This document shows positions 1 to 6,184 of a stretch of DNA of 9,277 bases, piece after piece. Positions within the stretch are counted from its first letter, which is position 1. Each line of letters opens with the position of its first letter. The position numbers were made by a program, and so were the translations under genes. The notes below the pieces were generated by a model. That model did no database searches and was not told the DNA's origin. It saw only the letters and a program-made list of their open reading frames with translations. Location of the stretch: positions 1 through 9,277 of the forward strand of contig CAJQPD010000117.1 in the NCBI GenBank assembly GCA_905480085.1, in the 5' to 3' direction. This DNA is from an uncultured Acidimicrobiia bacterium. Lineage in GTDB: Bacteria > Actinomycetota > Acidimicrobiia > Spongiisociales > JAENVV01.

Positions 1-2040
1 CAGCACGTCGGCGACCACGGCATAGGATTCAAGAAACGGTGCGAGTGCCCAGGTGCTCATCGCCGGCCGGATCGCGTCGAGGACCTCCCGGGCATCTCCG
101 CCAAGGACGCGTGCTTGCCAGTCCGGGTTGACCGCCTCGAGTTCGCCGGTGATCTCAGCTCGATATTCCTCTGTCGGAGCGAAGAAGAACTCGAACTTGA
201 ACAGATCGCGAATACTCATCACCTCTTCCCAGAACAGGTCAAGAGGGTCGGTCGGTCGCTCGGTGACGATTCGTTGGAGAGCCAGTTCGGCGATCGCAAT
301 ATTGACGAAGAAATGAATAACGACATTGCGGTAGTAGGCGGCGGACAGGTGTTGATCGGCTCCGATCTGATAAACCGGATGAGGGGCGCCATCAACCCGC
401 GTCACAATGTCGTGTTCAACCAGACGCCCAAGGACTTCAACGACCTGGTCGGTTCCATCCAACTGGACCCGTTCGGTCAGTGGAAGACGTCTGCGAAGCA
501 CGAACTCAGCGAGCTCTCGGAGGGAGTCGGTGATCTCTTCGGCAGTGCGAGCCGTGTTGGGTCGGCTCAGCAGCGCGACACACACGCCGGCGGTTGGCGA
601 GATCGGAGTGACCCGGCCGATCCGGACCATGACTTCGAAGGCGACCTTCTGGATGGCGATCGATTTCTCGTCAGCATCGATGGTGCCGGCGGGGAGCGTC
701 CTAGCCAACGAGACCGGCTCCCCGAACCTCACATACACGTTTCCGTGGCGACGTCGAAGCTGGGAGAGCGCATGAATGACCCAGGAGATGCTTTCGCCCT
801 GTTTGGCTTCGCCGCGTTGTTCTTTGGCGTAATCGGCTACATCCTGGATTTGGTCGTAGGCGATCGAGACCGGCAGCAGAATGATGTCTTCAGCTTTTTG
901 CCGAAGGTACGACTCGGTCACGTAGCTGAGCATTCCGAACTTGGGGGGAAGGAGCTTGCCGGACCGGCTCCGGCCGCCTTCGAGATACCACTCGATCGGG
1001 AACCGTTTTTCGATCAGGAAATCGATGTACGAGCGCAAAGCGAACTTATAGATCGGCTTGTCTTTAAAGGTGCGCCTGATGAAGAAGACCCCGGATCGGC
1101 GAATGATCGGGCCGACGGGAAAAAAATTCATGTTTATGCCACCGGCCGTGTGGTTGGGGGGCCGGTTGTTCTCCCACAGGATGTACTGAAGCATCAAGCG
1201 ATCCAACTGGCTCTTGTGCGAGGGGAGGAAGATCAGCGGGTGTTGCTCGCCCATTTCATACAGCCGGTTTAGATGGTCGGCGTCATAATTGATCGATCTG
1301 TATCCCTGCCGGTATATCCAGCTGATCAGGTTGGCGGCCAGGTCGATAACGAGCGGTGAGTGGGTGGCGGCGATCTCTTTGAGGTTGCCGATGGCTTCCT
1401 TGTGAATGGTCGCGTATGTCTTTCCGGTTTCTTTGGTCAGCAGTGAAATCCCGTCCCGAAAGGAACCGGTCCTCACGATTTCTTCGGTCAGGAACTTGGG
1501 AACCTTGTACCGATTTCCTCGCACGTGACGTTCGGCTCGCTCGAGGGTCAGCCAGGCTCTGCGCGAGACAAACTCGCGTAGGGCGACCATGTCGTCGGAT
1601 GCTTTCCACGCCTCCCGAAGGTCGGCAGCGCCGGCCGGTTGGCCGAGCACGATCTGGCAGCGATCCGGAAACCTGCGGAGAAAGAGGTTCTGCCGGAGCA
1701 CGTTCGGATCCCGGGGATCTCCGAATTTGAGAAGATCCGATAGCCGTACAGATCGTGTCCCGTCCCGATCGGGTGCTTGCCACACCACCCGAACAGGCAC
1801 GATGAGGGGGTCGTCGCCCCGGCCCAATCTGGCTTCCAGGCGTGGATCGGGCCGCACACGAAGACGCCGGCGGCGTGAGGGAGGGATCTGGATCGTCTCG
1901 TAGTCATGGCCAAGTCGACTCGCCCAGTTGGAAATCAGCTGTTCTTCGAGTTGACTGGAGGCATCAGCGAGCAGGACGGTCGGGCGGTCGGCAGACCCTG
2001 GCCAGTCGGGCTCCGTTGGAAGGGGTCGATCGTATGCCAT
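1..2040 (-). CDS. plsB: Glycerol-3-phosphate 1-O-acyltransferase, PlsB type (3' end beyond window)
   Basis: PlsB-type enzymes transfer a fatty acyl group to sn-1 of glycerol-3-phosphate at the inner face of the cytoplasmic membrane, the first step of phospholipid and triacylglycerol synthesis. Reading the minus strand from the ATG at 2040 gives 680 codons with no stop, so the C-terminus lies outside the window. The acyltransferase blocks occur in order: HKSQLD (HX4D; H275, D280), GVFFIRR at 317-323, LEGGRSRSGKLLPPK starting at about residue 353, and LLPVSIAYD around P390. The FFIRR and EGGRSR blocks read very like those I recall from E. coli PlsB (about 807 residues). This points to PlsB rather than the short PlsC or PlsY types. 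The roughly 250 residues before HX4D form the less conserved N-terminal part. The ATG has an AGGA eight bases upstream and follows tag by ten bases, so the two are probably one transcript. The frame is intact, with no frameshift. Confidence 0.93.
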   Translation of the reverse strand, partial: MAYDRPLPTEPDWPGSADRPTVLLADASSQLEEQLISNWASRLGHDYETIQIPPSRRRRLRVRPDPRLEARLGRGDDPLIVPVRVVWQAPDRDGTRSVRLSDLLKFGDPRDPNVLRQNLFLRRFPDRCQIVLGQPAGAADLREAWKASDDMVALREFVSRRAWLTLERAERHVRGNRYKVPKFLTEEIVRTGSFRDGISLLTKETGKTYATIHKEAIGNLKEIAATHSPLVIDLAANLISWIYRQGYRSINYDADHLNRLYEMGEQHPLIFLPSHKSQLDRLMLQYILWENNRPPNHTAGGINMNFFPVGPIIRRSGVFFIRRTFKDKPIYKFALRSYIDFLIEKRFPIEWYLEGGRSRSGKLLPPKFGMLSYVTESYLRQKAEDIILLPVSIAYDQIQDVADYAKEQRGEAKQGESISWVIHALSQLRRRHGNVYVRFGEPVSLARTLPAGTIDADEKSIAIQKVAFEVMVRIGRVTPISPTAGVCVALLSRPNTARTAEEITDSLRELAEFVLRRRLPLTERVQLDGTDQVVEVLGRLVEHDIVTRVDGAPHPVYQIGADQHLSAAYYRNVVIHFFVNIAIAELALQRIVTERPTDPLDLFWEEVMSIRDLFKFEFFFAPTEEYRAEITGELEAVNPDWQARVLGGDAREVLDAIRPAMSTWALAPFLESYAVVADVL

Positions 2041-2048
2041 GATTCCGA

Positions 2049-2052
2049 TCCT
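2049..2052 (-). promoter_or_regulatory. Shine-Dalgarno site of plsB, overlapping the tag stop codon
   Basis: On the minus strand the tag stop codon TAG runs directly into AGGA (TAGGA), and the ATG of plsB follows the AGGA after eight bases. The ribosome site therefore overlaps the end of tag. This supports the ATG at 2040 as the plsB start and suggests translational coupling between the two genes. Confidence 0.7.
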
Positions 2053-2605
2053 ACGCACGAAAACAGTAGGTCGTATGGTCGTCGACGATCCCAACCGCCT
2101 GAAGATAGGCGTACATGATCGTGGGGCCGACGAACGTGAATCCACGTCGCTTGAGATCCTTCGACAGCCTCACTGAGAGATCGGTTTGGGCCGGAATCTC
2201 TCCCAGTGATCGGGGGCGGTTCACGATCACCGTTCCGTCCGTCCAGTTCCACAAGTAGTTGGCGAACGATCCGGCGTCGGCCTGGACCTCAAGGAATCTC
2301 TGCGCATTCTTGATGGCGCCGGAGATTTTGAGCCGGTTTCGAATGATTCCTGCATCGCCGAGGAGTCTGGCTTCGTCTCTGGCCGAGTAGCCGGCTACGA
2401 CGTTCGGGTCGAAGTCGGCAAATGCCTGTCGATAGGCCGTGCGGCGCCCCAGGATGGTTCTCCAACTGAGCCCGGCCTGCGCGCCCTCAAGAATGAGAAA
2501 CTCGAACAGTTTTCGATCGTCCTTGACGGGCACACCCCACTCGGTGTCGTGGTAGGCGGCGTACAAATCGTCGCCGTCAGGGACCCAGTCGCAACGGATT
2601 GGCAT
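2051..2605 (-). CDS. tag: 3-methyladenine DNA glycosylase I (Tag)
   Basis: Tag excises 3-methyladenine from alkylated DNA, starting base-excision repair in the cytoplasm. The 184-residue protein is close to the E. coli enzyme (187) and co-linear with it as I recall it. The zinc ligands of the family are present: C5 and H19 near the N-terminus, and H177 and C181 in the HTTYC segment near the C-terminus. The lesion-pocket residues are Y18 (in AYHDTEWGVP), E40 and W48 (in LEGAQAGLSW). Helix-hairpin-helix-type segments include DAGIIRNRLKI and KRRGFTFVGPTIMYAYLQA. The ATG at 2605 begins MPIRCDW, which puts C5 where the first zinc ligand belongs, and has AGGA seven bases upstream. It is divergent from dtd across 31 bases and followed ten bases later by plsB. 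The C-terminus ends three residues after the last zinc ligand, slightly shorter than in E. coli. Confidence 0.97.
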   Translation of the reverse strand: MPIRCDWVPDGDDLYAAYHDTEWGVPVKDDRKLFEFLILEGAQAGLSWRTILGRRTAYRQAFADFDPNVVAGYSARDEARLLGDAGIIRNRLKISGAIKNAQRFLEVQADAGSFANYLWNWTDGTVIVNRPRSLGEIPAQTDLSVRLSKDLKRRGFTFVGPTIMYAYLQAVGIVDDHTTYCFRA

Positions 2606-2636
2606 CGTGGCATCCTAGGGGCGGTAGGGTGCCGAC
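2606..2636. promoter_or_regulatory. 31-base divergent intergenic region between tag and dtd
   Basis: This is the only space between the opposite starts of tag (2605) and dtd (2637). It holds both ribosome sites: AGGA for tag on the minus strand (2613-2616), within the palindrome CCTAGG (2614-2619), and AGGG for dtd on the plus strand (2626-2629). That leaves no room for two complete -35/-10 promoters, so promoter elements must reach into the opposite coding regions, or the transcripts have very short leaders. I saw no convincing -10/-35 pair by eye. Confidence 0.55.
2626..2629 (+). promoter_or_regulatory. Shine-Dalgarno site of dtd
   Basis: AGGG lies seven bases before the ATG at 2637, within GGTAGGGTGCCGACATG. 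It supports that ATG as the start, which also gives the family's usual N-terminus, MRLVVQRV. Confidence 0.65.
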
Positions 2637-3092
2637 ATGCGGTTGGTTGTTCAGCGGGTTCGTCATGCGTCGGTGGTTGTCGGCGATCGTGAGGTCGGAT
2701 CGATTGGCGCCGGTTTACTGGTTCTGGCCGGAACCACGCACGGTGATTCGGAAACAGACGTGCGGGTTCTGGCGGAGAAGTTGGTCAATCTCCGGGTATT
2801 TCCCGACGCGGACGGGAAGATGAACCGATCGCTGCTCGATACTGGTGGACAGCTCCTACTGGTAAGCCAGTTCACCTTGTACGGTTCGGTCAGGCGCGGT
2901 AATCGGCCGTCCTTCACCGGAGCCGGAGATCCCATCGAGGCGGCTCGCCTTCTCGACCGGCTGACCACTGAGATACAAGATCGTGGGGTTCGCGTGGCCG
3001 GTGGAGAATTTGGCGCTTCGATGGAGGTGTCTTTGCTCAACGATGGGCCCGTGACGTTGATTCTGGAATCCGTGTTGGGCAAGCTCCGCTAG
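2637..3092 (+). CDS. dtd: D-aminoacyl-tRNA deacylase (DTD)
   Basis: DTD hydrolyses D-amino acids, and also glycine mischarged onto tRNA-Ala, from tRNA, keeping non-L residues out of translation. It is a cytoplasmic homodimer. The protein has 151 residues, slightly longer than the usual ~145. Both family signatures are present: SQFTLY at 77-82, with T80 at the position of the conserved threonine, and NDGPVT at 135-140, where G137-P138 is the cross-subunit cis Gly-Pro motif that gives chiral selectivity. Other matches are MRLVVQRVRHASV at the N-terminus, KLVNLRVFPDADGKMN at 48-63 and RPSF at 90-93. The gene is divergent from tag and convergent with the adnB-like gene, and its TAG stop overlaps that gene's stop. 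It is the only plus-strand gene here, so it is likely transcribed alone. Confidence 0.96.
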   Translation: MRLVVQRVRHASVVVGDREVGSIGAGLLVLAGTTHGDSETDVRVLAEKLVNLRVFPDADGKMNRSLLDTGGQLLLVSQFTLYGSVRRGNRPSFTGAGDPIEAARLLDRLTTEIQDRGVRVAGGEFGASMEVSLLNDGPVTLILESVLGKLR

Positions 3093-6000
3093 GGCTCCAA
3101 CCAGGCTTTTCCTTCCGGGCAGAAGCGGAGGAAGTCACAACCGGAACAGGCACTCGATGGGACCGGGTCGAAAGCTCGAGCGCCGATACCTGCGGCAAGG
3201 TCCGATAACCGGTTTCTGGCGGCGTCCATCCAGACGTCGTCGACGTGTTCGGTCCTTTCGGTGAGGCTCCCGCCCCCCAGGTAGGCAAACGTGGCGATCA
3301 TCTGCTCCGGTGGGGCGGGTCCAAGGGATCCCTGGTCGACGGCCACTGCATAGGCCTGGAGCTGTACGTCCATAGCCGGGTTCTTAGATGGTCTACCCGA
3401 CTTGAAATCGACAATTTCCCACGTCCCCGGTTGTTCTTCATAGACGGCATCGATCCGACCACGGATACGCATTCCGTCATGGACAAACTCGAACGGGGCT
3501 TCGATTAGGCGGGCGGCCTGGGTTGAGAATCGCGACTGTTCGAACACGGTGAACGCGCTCGCAACATCCGACGGACCTGAGTCGGGAGCGTCATAGAAGT
3601 CGTCGGTGACCTCCTCGAACGGCACCGCTCCCCGTTGGAATAGTTCGATCTTGCGATGAACGTCAACTCCGCGTCGAGCCGCGGCTGATGGGCGCCGGGG
3701 GAGTCGATCGACCTCGGACCAGTAGTACCGCTTTGGGCAGCTGGCATAGGTGACCAGTGAGGTGACGGATGTGGCGAGCGGAGCGGGACTGGTCGGACTG
3801 ATCGGGTCCGCTGGCAAGTCGAAGAGCATCTGCTGAAAATCGGTCACGGCCTGATCGTAGGTCGATCGCACGCCAAGTTGATCAGCCTGGTGGCTGGCCC
3901 AACCGGGGTTGGCGAGGGTGGCACGTAATGCGCCATCCCACCCATCGGGGAATATCGGATCGGGCGACCCGGCTAGCGGCGACCGGCGGAGCGACTCCGG
4001 TCGAACCGGGTCCTCAACCGTCCCGAGGTCGATGACGTCGGGCTGTTCGGCGGCGAGTTCATAAAGCCGGCTTGGTTTTCCCGGTGTCTTGCGCACTTCG
4101 GTAGTCCCGTGCCAGGTTGCCCCGGTCAACGTCAGCCGTCGGCGAGCCCTGGTTACCGCCACGTAGGCGATACGCCACTCCTGGTCCAGGTCGCGCTGGC
4201 GCAACAGGTCGCGTCGTTCAGCCTCAGTCATGTCCTCGCTGATGGGTGGCAGCGTGTGTCGGTCGAGTCGCAGTTCGTACGGGAGCATGTACGGATGACG
4301 AAATGGATCGTCGGAGACCCCTGAGGAACTTGGGAAGTTCTTGTCGTATAAGGCGGGTATGAACACCGCGTCCCATTCGAGCCCTTTGGAGCGATGAACC
4401 GTCAGTAGAGCGACGGCATCTTCTCCCGACAGCCGGGCCGTATCGAGTTCTTCGGTCTGCTCTTCAACCATCAGGGTGAGGTAGTCGACGAACGCCCGCA
4501 ACGAGGGGCGGCCTTCAAGCGGGCTCCATTCTTCGGCGAGATCGAGGAAGCGGTAAAGATTCAGTCGCGCCGACTGGCGGGCGGCGGCCGGCATGGCGGC
4601 CACCTCCGGCCAGGCTCCGGTCCTTGACAGGATCTGGCGCACCAGCTCAATCAGGTTCACGCCCTGGGCGGCCTCGAGCAGGCTCCGGTAGGTGCTGTGC
4701 AGATGTACCAGGGCGTCAATCGTGCGGTCGTCGAGTTGGTCGACCGCGAGTTGATCGTCATGAGCCTGGTTTCCGTCATCGTCGCCTTGCGCCGCCGTAA
4801 GTTGGTCGAGGGCCTCGATCATCGAGCGGCCCAACTCAGGTTGGTTCTTGACCCATCGTGACAATGGTTTGACGTCGTGCATGCCGAGCCGATAACGGCT
4901 GCCCATCGCAATACGAATGAAGGCCGGTTCGTCCGACGGGTTGTCGAGCAGGCGTAGCCAGGCGAATACATCGGCCACCTCAGGTATGCCGAGAAGTCCG
5001 CCAAGGTTGGCCACCTCTACGGGGATCCCAAATTCCTCAAGAGCGCCTCGGACGGCCTCGATGTCCTTGTTCTTTCTGAAGAGGACAGCGATTTCCTTCC
5101 AGGCGATGCCCTGTTCCTCGTGAAGTACCAGCACCTGTTCGGCGATGAAGTCCGCTTCGTCGACGGCATTGCCCTCCCAACGCACGCTGACCACTGCCGG
5201 GCTCGTCTCGTCAAGGGCGCGAAGTGGGTCGGTGACCTCTCCGAGTTCCTCGCGTATGCGATTGGCCAGGTTCAAGATGGTCTGGCCGGATCGGCGATTG
5301 AGTGTCAACGGGTAGGTCGGGGCGGGTGACCCGTCAAGGCAGGGGAAGTGTTCGCCGAATCCCGAAAAGTTCGCCAGCGAGGCGCCCCGCCACTCATATA
5401 TGGTTTGGTCGGCATCTCCAACCGCCGTGATCGGGAATCCGTCTCCGAAGAGCTTGCGGAGCAGCTCGCGTTGGGCCGGGTTGGTGTCCTGGTATTCGTC
5501 GAGATACACCGCGTCGTAACGACTGCGAATGCGAGCCGCCAGATCCGGGTAGTCGCTGCTGAGCTGGTTGGCTCGTAAGATCAGGTCACCGAAGTCGGCG
5601 ACTCCCAGGCGTCGTTTCTCCTGTTCATACCGCTCGATAATGCCGAGGATCTCCCGTCGGGTCTCCCACAGCTCGTCGAGCTTGGATGGCATGAGCCCGG
5701 CCAGGTGGGAGGGTTCGGCCAGGTTGTCGGCGAGCGCGGCGGCGAGCCGGGCTGGACGGTCGAGGATTCCGCTCCACGTGATGTTCAGGTACCGGTAGGT
5801 ACCGCCTTCCACGGCATCGTGGAAGAGTTGACGGGCGAACGTCGGCGTGATGAGCTGCGTATCACGTTCCACCCCTACTAGCGGCCCGAACTCACTGAGG
5901 ACCTGATGGGCGAATCCGTGATAGGTATGGATCTCAACCGTGCGCGCCGGGTCGACATGATCGGCCAAAACCTCGCGGACCCGGTCGGCGAGTTCGGCGG

Positions 6001-6184
6001 CGGCTTTGTTGGTGAACGTGATTCCCAGGATTCGTTCAGGATCCGCCCCCGAGTCGATGAGGTGAGCGATGCGATGGGCGAGCGTGGTTGTCTTTCCGGT
6101 TCCGGCCCCGGCGGCAATCCGCATGGGACCGATCGGGGCACCGATGATGGCTGACTGCTCGTTGCTTGGTAGGAATGCGGTCAT
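3089..6184 (-). CDS. adnB: AdnB-like helicase-nuclease subunit (UvrD-type motor plus RecB-family nuclease)
   Basis: This is probably the AdnB subunit of the AdnAB complex, which unwinds and resects DNA double-strand breaks; in mycobacteria AdnB is the lead motor. The 1031-residue protein has a full SF1A helicase set: Q motif with Q10, Walker A GAGTGKTT (26-33), TFTNKAA (56-62), DEYQD (229-233), GDADQTIYEWRG (256-267), TVHRSKGLEW (595-604) and AYVAVTRAR (673-681, arginine finger R679). The C-terminal nuclease has H843, D912, D926-x-K928 in VDFKSG, and Q941/Y945. It is bracketed by C816 and by C1013, C1016 and C1022 (C-x2-C-x5-C), the four-cysteine arrangement that binds a [4Fe-4S] cluster in AddB-type nucleases. 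The ATG at 6184 overlaps the adnA-like stop as ATGA, with GAGAGG ten bases upstream. M. tuberculosis AdnB is about 1100 residues, so this form is compact. AddA/RecB is a less likely reading because the partner also carries a complete motor and nuclease. Confidence 0.88.
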   Translation of the reverse strand: MTAFLPSNEQSAIIGAPIGPMRIAAGAGTGKTTTLAHRIAHLIDSGADPERILGITFTNKAAAELADRVREVLADHVDPARTVEIHTYHGFAHQVLSEFGPLVGVERDTQLITPTFARQLFHDAVEGGTYRYLNITWSGILDRPARLAAALADNLAEPSHLAGLMPSKLDELWETRREILGIIERYEQEKRRLGVADFGDLILRANQLSSDYPDLAARIRSRYDAVYLDEYQDTNPAQRELLRKLFGDGFPITAVGDADQTIYEWRGASLANFSGFGEHFPCLDGSPAPTYPLTLNRRSGQTILNLANRIREELGEVTDPLRALDETSPAVVSVRWEGNAVDEADFIAEQVLVLHEEQGIAWKEIAVLFRKNKDIEAVRGALEEFGIPVEVANLGGLLGIPEVADVFAWLRLLDNPSDEPAFIRIAMGSRYRLGMHDVKPLSRWVKNQPELGRSMIEALDQLTAAQGDDDGNQAHDDQLAVDQLDDRTIDALVHLHSTYRSLLEAAQGVNLIELVRQILSRTGAWPEVAAMPAAARQSARLNLYRFLDLAEEWSPLEGRPSLRAFVDYLTLMVEEQTEELDTARLSGEDAVALLTVHRSKGLEWDAVFIPALYDKNFPSSSGVSDDPFRHPYMLPYELRLDRHTLPPISEDMTEAERRDLLRQRDLDQEWRIAYVAVTRARRRLTLTGATWHGTTEVRKTPGKPSRLYELAAEQPDVIDLGTVEDPVRPESLRRSPLAGSPDPIFPDGWDGALRATLANPGWASHQADQLGVRSTYDQAVTDFQQMLFDLPADPISPTSPAPLATSVTSLVTYASCPKRYYWSEVDRLPRRPSAAARRGVDVHRKIELFQRGAVPFEEVTDDFYDAPDSGPSDVASAFTVFEQSRFSTQAARLIEAPFEFVHDGMRIRGRIDAVYEEQPGTWEIVDFKSGRPSKNPAMDVQLQAYAVAVDQGSLGPAPPEQMIATFAYLGGGSLTERTEHVDDVWMDAARNRLSDLAAGIGARAFDPVPSSACSGCDFLRFCPEGKAWLEP

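Noticed and set aside
290..297. GCGATCGC resembling the HIP1 octamer of cyanobacteria
   Set aside because: I found only two copies, and the gene content is actinobacterial rather than cyanobacterial.
115..1272. Plus-strand open frame of 385 codons
   Set aside because: It lies wholly antisense to plsB, whose minus-strand reading shows all four acyltransferase blocks here. The plus-strand translation shows no recognisable domain. It is a by-product of GC-rich coding sequence.
1283..1913. Two overlapping minus-strand open frames (1283-1783 and 1548-1913) that could look like fragments of a broken gene
   Set aside because: Both are in frames other than plsB. The plsB frame is open without interruption from 2040 to the window edge, so no frameshift is needed.
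2523..2567. TTGACG followed by TACAAA upstream of dtd as a promoter
   Set aside because: The spacer would be 33 bases, far from the usual 17, and both words lie in conserved tag codons.
3095..3130. Possible terminator hairpin just beyond the dtd stop (CCTTCCG ... CGGAGG)
   Set aside because: The stem is short with a bulge, no T-run follows, and it lies in the adnB coding region, where the residues around C1013-C1022 explain the sequence.
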